Assembly: GCA_017473345.1 (NCBI GenBank)
Contig: JAFULL010000032.1
Span: 1 to 33,629, forward strand
Direction: 5' to 3'
Length of the DNA stretch: 33,629 nt
Source of the DNA: Clostridia bacterium
GTDB lineage: Bacteria; Bacillota; Clostridia; Christensenellales; Aristaeellaceae
Both the position numbers and the translations under genes were made by a program. The number at the start of each line of letters is the position of its first letter. Position 1 is the stretch's first letter. The notes beneath the pieces are model-generated. The model was not told where the DNA came from. It ran no database searches and was given only the letters and a program-made list of their open reading frames with translations. Shown here piece by piece: positions 7,215 to 15,790 of the stretch.

Positions 7215-7300
7215 GTTGCGGAAAAGTCAGGTTTGAATCGTGGGACGGGCTGTTTTTTTCTGTGCCCTGGTCGATGAGCTGCCGGCGCATGCTGGTTTGT
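7210..7300 (+). repeat. 91-bp dispersed repeat, copy 1
   Basis: This segment aligns by eye without gaps to the reverse complement of 21083-21173, with about 75 of 91 positions identical. Shared blocks include GAAAAGTCAGG, GGGACGG, TTTTCTGTGCC, GGTCGATG and a hairpin-forming end CCGGCGCATGC. It starts at the T-tract of a terminator and fills the gap between convergent genes (GNAT + and AraC -). Several differences are transitions, some compensatory within the terminal hairpin (C-G to T-G). Confidence 0.8.
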
Positions 7301-7313
7301 ATGCCCGGAAACG

Positions 7314-8075
7314 CTAAATTCCCCTGCGGCTGTGCGTTCGGCTGTACTCTCCGGGGGTACAGCCAGTGCGCTCGCGAAAACTTCGGCAAAAATGATAGGG
7401 ACTGGAAAATCCGCATGCCTCAGCCACCTCCGCCACCTTCAGCGCGCCTTCTGTCAGCAGCTGGCGGGCCTTGTGCATGCGTATATCCAGAATATACTGT
7501 CTGGGCGTAATGCCGTAATGGCTGCTGAACACCCGGCGAAAATAGATCTCGCTTACGCCCGCCGCCTTGGCAAGCATGCGGTTGTTCAGCGCCGGATCTG
7601 CGATATGGCTTTCCAGGCAGCGCATGGCAGGGCCCAGAAGATAGTTCGCCTCGCCCTCGTGCGACTTCAGCCGGTCCAGCATGCCGTAAAACAGGCTTCT
7701 CACCTTCATGCGGTTGCGTTCAAACACGAACAGCCTGCGAATGTATTCATAATCATCCAGCAAGGCCGCTTCATTGTGTGCCGTCAGTATCTCGAAGGTA
7801 TCGCAGTCGAAATACTCGCAGGTAAAATTGATCACATGAAAATCGCCGTCCCGGTCGCAGCGTAACGTGTAGGACTGCCCCTGCGGCAGAAAGGTCGCAT
7901 GCCCCGGTGTGGAAACAAAGATCTTTCCATTATGAGTATAGGTCATCTGTCCGCGGGAACACAGCGACAGGCCAAACCATTTGCGGTTGGTGATCTGTGC
8001 CGTTTCTCCACGGGTGTAGTGATAGGTGTGCACATCAGTGATCTCTTTCAGTACAAACCGGGCGAATCTGTCCAT
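7314..8075 (-). CDS. AraC family transcription regulator
   Basis: 253 residues. The N-terminal part (to about residue 110) is a cupin-like sensor domain (WFGLSLCSRGQMTYTHNGK, STPGHATFLPQGQSYTLRC, VINFTCEYF). The C-terminal 100 residues hold two helix-turn-helix motifs of the AraC type (MLAKAAGVSEIYFRRVFSSHYG and VAEVAEACGFSSPYHFCRSFRERTG). GGGAGG lies 7 bp before the ATG. It is divergent from the SDR gene, the classic arrangement of an activator and its target, so control of that oxidoreductase is a reasonable inference. A TATAAT at 8094-8099 would give a very short leader, but its -35 box is poor, which may mean autoregulation. The ligand is unknown, probably a sugar or related polyol. Confidence 0.88.
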   Translation of the reverse strand: MDRFARFVLKEITDVHTYHYTRGETAQITNRKWFGLSLCSRGQMTYTHNGKIFVSTPGHATFLPQGQSYTLRCDRDGDFHVINFTCEYFDCDTFEILTAHNEAALLDDYEYIRRLFVFERNRMKVRSLFYGMLDRLKSHEGEANYLLGPAMRCLESHIADPALNNRMLAKAAGVSEIYFRRVFSSHYGITPRQYILDIRMHKARQLLTEGALKVAEVAEACGFSSPYHFCRSFRERTGCTPGEYSRTHSRRGI

Positions 8076-8173
8076 ATTCTCCCTCCCGGTCTGATTATAC
8101 CACTTTTCATAACCAGCATCGTCTTTTCAGCATATTTTTATATCGAAAATATCAATTTGCGTTTTTTTGACCA

Positions 8174-8201
8174 TTGCAATTCACATCGAAAGTGCTATCG
8201 T
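8174..8201 (+). promoter_or_regulatory. Weak promoter of the SDR gene
   Basis: TTGCAA (8174-8179), a 16-bp spacer ending in a TGC extension, and TATCGT (8196-8201). Both boxes are off consensus, as expected for a promoter that needs an AraC-type activator. I could not pick out a clear pair of direct repeats for it. Confidence 0.45.
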
Positions 8202-8231
8202 TCAATCAAACCATAACAGGGAGGCATTCTT

Positions 8232-8969
8232 ATGCGTTTTGAAAACAAAGTCGCTTTGATCACCGGCGCAGCCGTAGGGATCGGCAGGGCCGCAGCGCTC
8301 TGCATGGCGCAGCAGGGCGCTTCGCTTGCACTGCTGGATATGGACGCCGCCGCACTTCAGGCTGTTGTGGAGGAATGCAGACAGCTGCACGTACAGGCAG
8401 AATGCTGGACCTGTGATATCAGCGATGAAGACCGCGTGAAGCAGGTGGTCAGCGCAGCGGAAGAACGCTTTGGCAAAATTGACATTCTGGTCAACAACGC
8501 TGGGATCTGGCGCTGCTTTACCTCTTTTCTGGACACGCCTTCGGAAACATGGCGCAGGTATTTTGACGTAAACGTGCTGGGCACGGCCAACGTAACGCGC
8601 GCGGTGCTGCCTGGCATGGTCAGGCGTCAGTACGGGCGCATCATCAACGTAGCGTCGGTCGTGGGTGTATACGGCAAAACCAACATGGCGCAGTACGCCG
8701 CCAGCAAGGCTGCCATTATCAACTTCACGCAGTCGCTGGCCCGCGAGGTGGCCGGGCTTGGCATTCGCGTCAACTGCGTTTCACCCGGCACGGTCAGCAC
8801 ATCTGAAAACCCCGACATCGACTTTACGGAGTCCATGGAGAAGTGCTATATGCAGCGCACGGGCTCAGCCCGCGAAAATGCCGATCTCATCTGCTGGCTG
8901 GCCGGCGACGAATCCTGTTACCTGTCCGGCCAAAACATTCTGCTGGACGGCTGCCGCAAAATCATCTGA
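8232..8969 (+). CDS. Short-chain dehydrogenase/reductase (SDR), FabG-like
   Basis: 245 residues, the usual length of a classical SDR. It has the NAD(P)-binding TGAAVGIG (11-18), NNAG (88-91), the catalytic set N114, S142, Y155 and K159 (YAASK), and a PGTVST loop after the last core strand. An acidic D36 (LLDMD) at the end of the second strand suggests preference for NAD(H). Such enzymes oxidise or reduce polyols, sugars or beta-keto substrates; this one could be a sugar-alcohol or gluconate-type dehydrogenase rather than the fatty-acid FabG, since no fatty-acid genes are nearby and it pairs with an AraC regulator. AGGGAGG 7 bp before ATG supports the start. A terminator follows directly. Confidence 0.88.
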   Translation: MRFENKVALITGAAVGIGRAAALCMAQQGASLALLDMDAAALQAVVEECRQLHVQAECWTCDISDEDRVKQVVSAAEERFGKIDILVNNAGIWRCFTSFLDTPSETWRRYFDVNVLGTANVTRAVLPGMVRRQYGRIINVASVVGVYGKTNMAQYAASKAAIINFTQSLAREVAGLGIRVNCVSPGTVSTSENPDIDFTESMEKCYMQRTGSARENADLICWLAGDESCYLSGQNILLDGCRKII

Positions 8970-8975
8970 AAAGCA

Positions 8976-9007
8976 AAAAGCCTGACCTTTCGGTCAGGCT
9001 TTTGTTT
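8976..9007. terminator. Bidirectional terminator between SDR gene and glycan operon
   Basis: AAAGCCTGACC-TTTC-GGTCAGGCTTT: a 12-bp stem with a 4-nt loop and T runs on both strands. It can end the SDR transcript (+) and the six-gene operon (-). Confidence 0.9.
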
Positions 9008-10113
9008 TATCCGCGGAACACCCAGCGCTGCTGCAGCGTGTAGCTCATGAAGAACAGCAGGATATCCACCGGGATCTTGATGAGATTGTCGCTCCAGCCA
9101 AACCACAGATGCAGCGAGCTGGTGAGCGCAGCAGAAAGGAACATATTGAGGAAGAACACCGCCAGATACCTCGGGAACGACTTTTTGGCCGACGACTTGT
9201 CGCCAAAGACGAACTTGCGGTTGACAGTGAAGTTGAAAATGCCGGACAGGATGCGCGCCGTCACCGTAGCGATGGCGATGTGCGGCACAAAGTGCAGGAA
9301 CAGGAAGTCCATCTGCTGGCCCATGGAAGGAGCGGCAGCCTTGAGTACATTGTTGAACAGCAGGTACAGGCCGTAATCCAGCAGGAAGCTGAGCACAGAC
9401 GCGCTGATGAAACGGAAGAAACCCGCCAGGATCACGCTGTAGATGCGGGCGCTGTCGCGTACGGCGCGGAAGTGGCTGCCCTCGTTGTTGTTCTCATACA
9501 CAGTCTGGATGGGCAGAGCGCGCATGGGCAGGTGCTTGTGCGCGCACTCGATGAGCACGTTCATCTCGTACTCATAGCGGTCGCCCTTGACGGCGATCAT
9601 CAGCGGCAGATGCTCGCGCGCAAAGCCGCGCAGGCCGGTCTGGGTATCGGATACCCACACGCCGTAGAGCAGCTTGAACACGGTGGAGGTGATGCGGTTG
9701 CCGTTGCGGCTCTTGAAGGGCACGTCAGGCTGGCTGAAGTCGCGGCTACCCAGCAGCACGCCCTCGCTGTTTTCGGTGAGGGCCTCCGCCATGCGCAGCA
9801 CGTCCTTCACGGTATGCTGACCGTCGCTGTCAGCGGTGATGATGTACTGCTGATCCGGGCAGGAATCCAGTATATACTGCATGCCGCGCTTGAGGGCCAC
9901 GCCCTTGCCGGCATTGGGTACATAGGAAATCACGTGCGTTACTTCGTCTTGCGGAATGCTGGCAAAAAGAGCCTTGTGGCCTTCGCCGCTGCCGTCGTCC
10001 ACGATCACGATCTTGCCAACGCCCGCCGTTTTAAGGGCCTCCACATAGGGCGGCAGACGGTCGTCCGGTTTGTAGGCGGGGATCACAACGGCGGTGTGCT
10101 TTGCGCTGTTCAT
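9007..10113 (-). CDS. Fusion of GT2 polyprenyl-phosphate glycosyltransferase and GtrA-like membrane domain
   Basis: 368 residues in two parts. Residues 6-225 are a GT-A fold of family 2 (VVIPAYKP at 9-16, VIVDDGSG at 36-43, NAGKG at 67-71, the metal-binding DSDGQH at 95-100, SDTQTGLRGF at about 155-164). From about 228, four hydrophobic helices form a GtrA-like domain (SFLLDYGLYLLF, FNFTVNRKFVFG, QQRWVFRG ending). GtrA proteins are thought to help polyprenyl-linked sugars cross or stay in the membrane; the GT2 part would load a sugar on polyprenyl phosphate. AAGGGAG precedes the ATG by 8 bp. It is the last gene of the operon, 28 bp after the M1 peptidase gene, and ends at the shared terminator. 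Confidence 0.9.
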   Translation of the reverse strand: MNSAKHTAVVIPAYKPDDRLPPYVEALKTAGVGKIVIVDDGSGEGHKALFASIPQDEVTHVISYVPNAGKGVALKRGMQYILDSCPDQQYIITADSDGQHTVKDVLRMAEALTENSEGVLLGSRDFSQPDVPFKSRNGNRITSTVFKLLYGVWVSDTQTGLRGFAREHLPLMIAVKGDRYEYEMNVLIECAHKHLPMRALPIQTVYENNNEGSHFRAVRDSARIYSVILAGFFRFISASVLSFLLDYGLYLLFNNVLKAAAPSMGQQMDFLFLHFVPHIAIATVTARILSGIFNFTVNRKFVFGDKSSAKKSFPRYLAVFFLNMFLSAALTSSLHLWFGWSDNLIKIPVDILLFFMSYTLQQRWVFRG

Positions 10114-10141
10114 AATGGTACTCCCTTTCGTAAAGCAGTAA

Positions 10142-11626
10142 TCAATTCAGTATATATGTATCCAGATAATCCCGCGTAAGCGCGGCGAAGTCCTCGCCGG
10201 TGCTTTTTGCGAGCTGATCTTCAAAATCATCGCGCGTTGCACGCGCAAAAGCGTAGGCCCGGGCGTAATCGCGCAGGAAGGGGTTGAGCCCCTCCGGCAG
10301 GGTGCGGTCCAACGCGCACAGATAAGCTGCGCCCCGACTGTACACCACCAGCGAATACTCGCTCATATCGGCAAAGGCGCTCAGCGGCGATCCGGGCGTT
10401 ACGCCCTGCGGCACGGTCACGCGCATGGCGCTTTCCACACGCGACTGTTCCAAATCGGCCCGTTCTCCTGCGCCATATTGCGCTTCAGCATATTCCAGCA
10501 GGGCGAATTCGCACAGCGCCTCGTCCTGCCAGGGCTGATGCCATCCGTCGCTGCCCACCAGCGCATACCACCACTGGTGCGCCGTTTCATGCGCGACGGT
10601 GTATTCCAGCTTTCGGCCGCCTGAAGCGATCTCCTCCGCGCCGATCATGGCAAGCGCCGGGTACTCCATGCCGCCGTGCGGAAAATGGATCTGCGCAAGG
10701 GTGAAGCTCTGATAGGGATATTCGCCCCAGAGCGATGTATACAGTCCAAGCGCTTTGCCGGCGCTGACCACGAGCTGCCGGGCCTGTGAAGCTGTGGAGG
10801 CATACGCCGTGACCAGCACGCCGTTTTGCAGCTGGCTTGCCTGCTCAAACCGGTCAGAAATGACCAGCGCGAAGTCGCGCACAGCAGGCGCTTCAAAGCA
10901 GTAGGTACGCTCAGCGCGGTTCTTTTCCACGGTTGGATATCCGCTGCCTGCGCACACATAATCCTCCGGCACAGTCACGCGCACGCTGTAGTTGGCGCAA
11001 TCGCTCACAAACGGATCGCCCACAGAAAGATAAGGATCTGTTCGGAACGCGCCGTCCTGCCATACCGCCGGAATGGCGAATGCATTGCCCAGCGCGAACA
11101 CATTTTCCCACACGCCAAAGCGGTAGGCCATGCGCGGGATCTGCACCACGTACTCCAGCTGCAGTTCGACAGTTTCTGCCGTCTCCCATCCGCCGGGAAC
11201 AGGCACAGAAAGTACGGTCTTGTAGGTATCCGCATAACGGTACAGCACCGTTTCACCATTGACCTGTGCGCGGCTCATGACCAGCGCTCCAGTGGAAAAA
11301 CCATCTGGATAATACAGGTCATACAGGTCGTCGTCCACTGCGCAGGGCGATGTGTCCAGGCTCTGGAACACATTGGGCCATGTGCGTAGCACCACGGCAT
11401 TCTGCCGCTGACCAGTGCGGTTTGTGAGCTGCAGCGTCTGCCGCACCCCAAGCGTACGCACATCCGGATCGAGGGTGGCTGCAATCGTAATTTCATCCAA
11501 CCCCTGCTGCGCCTGTACAAGCTGTGCGGAGGGCTCAGGCAGCTGCGGCGCGCGGTCAAAAGCCGCCCAAGCCGCCAGCAGTGCGGCCAGAATGGCAGCC
11601 GCTGCAATCATCAGCCTGCGTTTCAT
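10142..11626 (-). CDS. Membrane-anchored M1-family zinc metallopeptidase
   Basis: 494 residues. Residues 4-22 are a hydrophobic N-terminal anchor or signal without a lipobox, so the enzyme should face outward. The M1 signature is complete: an exopeptidase-type GGMEYP loop, H346-E-T-A-H350 with E369 eighteen residues on (gluzincin HExxH-x18-E), and a YSRGAAYL segment that holds the expected catalytic tyrosine. It is shorter than typical M1 aminopeptidases, lacking the large C-terminal helical domain, like the short M1 proteins often linked to membrane operons. Its substrate is unknown. Its ATG shares its A with the TGA of the zinc-ribbon gene upstream (TGATG), so translation is coupled. Presence in a glycan operon suggests surface or exported protein processing. 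Confidence 0.88.
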   Translation of the reverse strand: MKRRLMIAAAAILAALLAAWAAFDRAPQLPEPSAQLVQAQQGLDEITIAATLDPDVRTLGVRQTLQLTNRTGQRQNAVVLRTWPNVFQSLDTSPCAVDDDLYDLYYPDGFSTGALVMSRAQVNGETVLYRYADTYKTVLSVPVPGGWETAETVELQLEYVVQIPRMAYRFGVWENVFALGNAFAIPAVWQDGAFRTDPYLSVGDPFVSDCANYSVRVTVPEDYVCAGSGYPTVEKNRAERTYCFEAPAVRDFALVISDRFEQASQLQNGVLVTAYASTASQARQLVVSAGKALGLYTSLWGEYPYQSFTLAQIHFPHGGMEYPALAMIGAEEIASGGRKLEYTVAHETAHQWWYALVGSDGWHQPWQDEALCEFALLEYAEAQYGAGERADLEQSRVESAMRVTVPQGVTPGSPLSAFADMSEYSLVVYSRGAAYLCALDRTLPEGLNPFLRDYARAYAFARATRDDFEDQLAKSTGEDFAALTRDYLDTYILN

Positions 11627-12537
11627 CAGATGAGCGACCCCACGTTGGACAAAAGCATCATCACACGGCTGATCACGCCGCGCATGAGCAATCCGCCGGC
11701 CACACTGCCCAAAATGAGCGTGAGTGCAATGCCGGCCACCACACAGATGAGCTTGCCCACAAACAGCTGGCTGTCAGGCCTTGCGGTGATAAGGCTTAGC
11801 ATACTGCATGCCTTGACATAGCTGACAGCCATGCCGCACAGGATGACGCCCAGCGCCAGCCACGGCGTAAGCAGCGAGGCTGCCATGGCCAGCAGACTCA
11901 CCGCCACAGTATTGAGTGAAATAACGGCCACAAAGCCACTGAACAGCTCCCACGAGAATGCCACACGGCAGATCGCACAGATATACACCATAAATACCGC
12001 CGCAGGCACTACCATGGCGATCAGCTGGCACAGCGCCACAATGCCGCCCGTCATGGGGCCAACGCGCCCTGCAATGTAACTGACGCCCTGATTCATCGAG
12101 GCGGCTGTACCCGCCAGCTGCGCGCCGCTGAGCGCGCCGATGGCTTTGAGCAGCACGCCCAGAAAACCGCGCATGAGCACCATGCCGCCAAAGAAGGAAA
12201 GCGCCAGCACCAGCACCGTTACGATCAGACCGCTGAAACGGTCGCGCCGTTCCACCATGCCGCGCAGCACCTCACCCGGACGCACAAAGCTGTCCAGAAA
12301 CGCGCGGGGAAGCTCGCCCAGCGAATGCAGAAAGCTGTCCTCGCCATTGGAAACGGGCCTGGTATAGTAAGGCGTCTGATAGCTGCCGGGATATCCGTTG
12401 GGATTGCCCAGCTGCTGCTGGTACTGCACATAGCTCTGCTGGTACACATTGGGCTGCGCATATTGCACCGCTTCACCGCAGGCAGGGCAGGACGCCGCGC
12501 CGTTGGGAAGCTGCGCGCCGCATCGGGCACAGTTCAT
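11626..12537 (-). CDS. Zinc-ribbon membrane protein, Yip1-like
   Basis: 303 residues. The N-terminus is a zinc ribbon of the zf-ribbon_3 type (MNCARCGAQL and SCPACGEA), followed by a Tyr/Gln/Asn/Pro-rich low-complexity linker (about residues 25-65). The C-terminal 200 residues contain five hydrophobic segments (VTVLVLALSFFGG, GGIVALCQLIAMVVPAAVFM, ISLNTVAVSLLAMAASLL and others), as in Yip1-domain membrane proteins. The function is unknown; such proteins are often next to envelope or secretion genes. GGAGG is about 8 bp before the ATG. It overlaps the M1 peptidase start by 1 nt and follows the GT-C-like gene by 20 bp, so it belongs to the same transcript and may act with the peptidase. Confidence 0.75.
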   Translation of the reverse strand: MNCARCGAQLPNGAASCPACGEAVQYAQPNVYQQSYVQYQQQLGNPNGYPGSYQTPYYTRPVSNGEDSFLHSLGELPRAFLDSFVRPGEVLRGMVERRDRFSGLIVTVLVLALSFFGGMVLMRGFLGVLLKAIGALSGAQLAGTAASMNQGVSYIAGRVGPMTGGIVALCQLIAMVVPAAVFMVYICAICRVAFSWELFSGFVAVISLNTVAVSLLAMAASLLTPWLALGVILCGMAVSYVKACSMLSLITARPDSQLFVGKLICVVAGIALTLILGSVAGGLLMRGVISRVMMLLSNVGSLI

Positions 12538-12557
12538 GGGTTTCCTCCTTCAACAGG

Positions 12558-14735
12558 TCATTGCTTTGCGACGGCCGCCTGCGCCGCTTCCACCAGCGAC
12601 GGATCCAGCAGGTACAGGCGCATCTCTTCCGTTTCGACGATCTGCTCCTCCGGCAGCGTCTGCAGGTAAGTGTGCAGCGTCGACAGCGGGAAGTAGCGGC
12701 TGTCCCAGAATACAGGCTCGGTCGCGATCATCGCCGCGTTCATTTCTGCAAGCGCGGGGCCGACTTCCTCCAGCGGCAGGTTCAGCACCGGCACGATGGG
12801 ATTGGTCAGCAGCACATAGCCCCTGCCGCGCAGCGCATACTGGTAGCCTACGCGCGTGATCAGGATCTTTTGATCCTCCGGCACCTGCTGCGCCACATCC
12901 GTCAGCACGCCGTAGCGCTTCTGAAAGCTGTTGTCCAGCAGAATGTTTTCAGACTCCACCACATCGCGCGTATAGCGGTAGAGGGTGTTGGTATAGCCGG
13001 TCTGATTGGTGCCCTTCACCATGGCCAGCAGGCAAACAAACGCGCACAGCCAGGCAGGCACCGTTTTGAGCCACGGGGCATTCAGTCGTTTGACACGGCT
13101 GATCCAGCCGGGCCAGTGGTCGATCAGCGCAGCCAGTGCCGCGCAGGTCATGACGTTGGCCAGCATGAACCACTGCAGCGTATAGCGCGGCAGCTTTACA
13201 AACGAGCCGGAGAAGCTGTACAGCGGGCTGTCCAGCATGCCGGACATGGGCGCAAGGGTCATCAGCACCGTCATGGCGCACAACCCCAGCAGCGACAGCG
13301 TTTCCGTCGTGGGGGTGCGGTTTGTGACGATCACGCCAATGGGGCCGTCCGCAGGCGCATTCGCCATCAGTTCGCCCGCTCTGCGGCGCATGCGCACGCG
13401 GGAGACGATCAGCCCGGCCAGCACGCACAGCAGTACCATCACCGTGATGCGCATGCCCCATGTGCCGATGGGCGTGGCATAGCTCATCAGGATGGAGCCT
13501 GGGTCTTCAAAGAAGTTCAGGTGTGTGGTGGTCTCGTCCAGCTTGTACTCGATGTCCATGTACATGTCGTACCACGGAGCCTCGGTAAAGGTAGTCATCA
13601 GCCGCCAGGGCGACATCTCCCCCCATTTGACAAAGCACCAGATGTTGCCGGCAAATGCCAGCAGCACGCCGGCCGCGCCCGAAAGCGCAATGCCTGCAGC
13701 TCGCAGCATGGCTTTGAATGCGCCGCGCAGCTGGGTAACGGCCGTATGCAGCCCGCGCCACAAAACCCATGCCACAACAATAAAGGGCAGCACCACAAAG
13801 CACACCACATGCGTGCTCATCACCGTGAAGCACACGGCAAAGCTCAGCACCAGCTTGCCAAGGTATTGTTTCCAGCTGCCTGCTTCTGTAATCCCGGCAA
13901 AAACAAGCACTGCCACAAGCAGCGCATCAATGCGCCACAGGTCGCGCGGAGCGCTGGCCACGGATTCATACAGATGCGGGACGAGGTTGAACAGCAACAC
14001 ACCCAGCAGCACGCACACCTTTTTTTCGCGGCAGAAGTACAACAGCAGCGCCAGATACGCCGCGGCTGCGTAGAACACCAGCATGCCCACGCCGGTGAAC
14101 ACAGCTTTGTCGTTGGGATACCCCATCGGCCCGTCAGTGTGGAACAGGCCGTAGCTCATAAACAGCTCCAGCGACGGGAAATGGCTGTGCCCGCGGAAGT
14201 GACCGATGGTCTCTTCTTTTTCAAGCAGCACAGAAAGATCGCGGTTTTCGCAGAAGTGCAGTCCAAGCGCCATGTATTCGCCTGCATCGCCGCCGCCAAC
14301 GCTGACCATGCTGGACATGAAGCGCACGCAGGCAGGCCCCACCAGCAGCACGATGCAGATGGCAAAGCACAGCGCGATGAGCGCAGGCTTGTCAAAGCGC
14401 AGACAGCGCTTTGCAAAGGAGATGCCCTGAGCGATCAGTTCCTTGATCCTGCGAATGCTGCGCAGCGCCAGTACCACAAGCGTCAGTGCAGAAAGCGCCG
14501 GCAGCACGCCAATATACACCATGCGGGGCGCCTGCGGCCACACAAGCGCCAAAAGCAGCGTCCACAGATACTGCACCAGCGGTGTTGCGGCCACGCCTGT
14601 GAAAAAGCAGGCAAGGCGGCTTTTTTTCACAAACCAGCCCTGCGCTGCAAACAGGCAGCCCAAAGCCCCCATCTGCACAAGGCAGCTGAGCAGGTAAATG
14701 TTGCGCCAGCCGTTGCCGATCTCCAGCCAGGTCAT
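12558..14735 (-). CDS. Large polytopic membrane protein, GT-C glycosyltransferase-like
   Basis: 725 residues with roughly 13-15 hydrophobic segments and a soluble C-terminal part of about 140 residues. The first large outer loop carries GGGDAGEYMALGL followed by HFRGHSHFPSLELF; an acidic residue in this loop is the hallmark of GT-C enzymes that use polyprenyl-phosphate sugars. The family cannot be named with certainty, and a polysaccharide polymerase or O-antigen-ligase-like role is possible. It starts at ATG 14735, sharing its A with the TGA of the DUF354 gene upstream (TGATG), and is followed by the zinc-ribbon gene. In context it would use the lipid-linked sugars made by the GT2 enzymes of the operon. 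Confidence 0.7.
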   Translation of the reverse strand: MTWLEIGNGWRNIYLLSCLVQMGALGCLFAAQGWFVKKSRLACFFTGVAATPLVQYLWTLLLALVWPQAPRMVYIGVLPALSALTLVVLALRSIRRIKELIAQGISFAKRCLRFDKPALIALCFAICIVLLVGPACVRFMSSMVSVGGGDAGEYMALGLHFCENRDLSVLLEKEETIGHFRGHSHFPSLELFMSYGLFHTDGPMGYPNDKAVFTGVGMLVFYAAAAYLALLLYFCREKKVCVLLGVLLFNLVPHLYESVASAPRDLWRIDALLVAVLVFAGITEAGSWKQYLGKLVLSFAVCFTVMSTHVVCFVVLPFIVVAWVLWRGLHTAVTQLRGAFKAMLRAAGIALSGAAGVLLAFAGNIWCFVKWGEMSPWRLMTTFTEAPWYDMYMDIEYKLDETTTHLNFFEDPGSILMSYATPIGTWGMRITVMVLLCVLAGLIVSRVRMRRRAGELMANAPADGPIGVIVTNRTPTTETLSLLGLCAMTVLMTLAPMSGMLDSPLYSFSGSFVKLPRYTLQWFMLANVMTCAALAALIDHWPGWISRVKRLNAPWLKTVPAWLCAFVCLLAMVKGTNQTGYTNTLYRYTRDVVESENILLDNSFQKRYGVLTDVAQQVPEDQKILITRVGYQYALRGRGYVLLTNPIVPVLNLPLEEVGPALAEMNAAMIATEPVFWDSRYFPLSTLHTYLQTLPEEQIVETEEMRLYLLDPSLVEAAQAAVAKQ

Positions 14736-15790
14736 CAGCCCTTCCTCCCTGCCTTGACCAGTCTGTCCATTTCAGCCATGTAGTATTGGTTGATATCGAC
14801 CTTTTCCTGCAACAGCTTTTGCTGCTTCTGACGGCCCTGTTCCACCAGATCAGGCGTTTCCAGCAGTTCGATGGCCTGCGCAGCGGCCTTTTCGTAGCGG
14901 TCTTCGCCCTCGTTAAAGTTATACAGCAGATGGAAGCGCTCGGCCTGCTCACGGGTGCTGCCGGAAACGATGGTGTTGACATACAGCGCATGCGTGCCAA
15001 GCACAGCGGCCTCGCTGGCCATGGTAGCGCCTTCGGAGTACACCAGCTTTGCAAACGCCAGCACATGATGCACCAGCTCATAGGGCGTTTTGAGCACCAG
15101 CGGCTTGAGGGCCTCGGGCACGCTGCCCTCGGAACTCACATACACGCGGCCATACTTTGAAAGCTTTTTGACCAGCTCCACCTTGCCCGCATCATCCAGA
15201 CCATGCTTGCCGATGTCGTGGCTTGCGTTCCACGCCACAAAGCGCACAAGGATATACGGCTCGTCAGGATCAAAGCCCACGTCGCGCAGCTTCTGCTTAT
15301 CCGGCGTAAAAACAGACGGATGCAGGTAGAAAAGCTCCTTATAGGTATCCAGACGCTCCTGACGGGGGCCCAGATCGGTCAGGAAGGTGCGGGGCGTGAG
15401 CAGCTTGGTGGACAGGCGCTTGCAAATTCTCAGCGCAAACTTGCTGACCTCGGTATCCTCATACAGCAGATGGGGCTTGCGGCAGATCCAGCTGGCGACG
15501 CTGAGCATGGGCGCGGCGCGGCCGATCATGATATCAGGCTTGAACCTGAGCGCCGCCAGCGTGAACTGGGCGGTGAGCTTCAAAAACAGAAATGCCTTTT
15601 CAACCGGGTTTTTGCCGGTGGATTTTGCGCAGCGGATGTAGGGAATGCCGTAGCTGTCCAGCAGCTTGGAGTTGCCGTCCTTTTCCGCCACAAAGCACAT
15701 CACCTCGTCGCCGCGCTCGCGCATGCGCCAGATGATGTGGTGAAACTGATGCACCCACGCCGGGTGGGTAAAGCAGATCATCGCCTTCAT
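14735..15790 (-). CDS. DUF354 family protein, GT-B-like glycosyltransferase or epimerase fold
   Basis: 351 residues. The opening MKAMICFTHPAWVHQFHHIIW and the following VMCFVAEKDG, IMIGRAAPMLSV and GFDPDEPYILVRFVAWNASHD segments match DUF354 proteins, which resemble UDP-GlcNAc 2-epimerases and GT-B glycosyltransferases. The C-terminal half has the sugar-nucleotide-binding look of that fold (VYVSSEGSVPE, YSEGATMASEAAVLGTHALYVN). It is cytosolic, with no signal or membrane helix. The family function is not established; making or transferring an activated sugar is the best inference. The ATGA overlap with the GT2 gene upstream and TGATG with the GT-C gene downstream place it firmly in the operon. 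Confidence 0.8.
   Translation of the reverse strand: MKAMICFTHPAWVHQFHHIIWRMRERGDEVMCFVAEKDGNSKLLDSYGIPYIRCAKSTGKNPVEKAFLFLKLTAQFTLAALRFKPDIMIGRAAPMLSVASWICRKPHLLYEDTEVSKFALRICKRLSTKLLTPRTFLTDLGPRQERLDTYKELFYLHPSVFTPDKQKLRDVGFDPDEPYILVRFVAWNASHDIGKHGLDDAGKVELVKKLSKYGRVYVSSEGSVPEALKPLVLKTPYELVHHVLAFAKLVYSEGATMASEAAVLGTHALYVNTIVSGSTREQAERFHLLYNFNEGEDRYEKAAAQAIELLETPDLVEQGRQKQQKLLQEKVDINQYYMAEMDRLVKAGRKG

Noticed and set aside
12561-14783. Plus-strand open frame (about 740 codons) opposite the GT-C-like gene
   Set aside because: His/Gln/Ala-rich composition and no recognisable motif; the minus-strand frame has membrane helices, tight operon junctions and family features.
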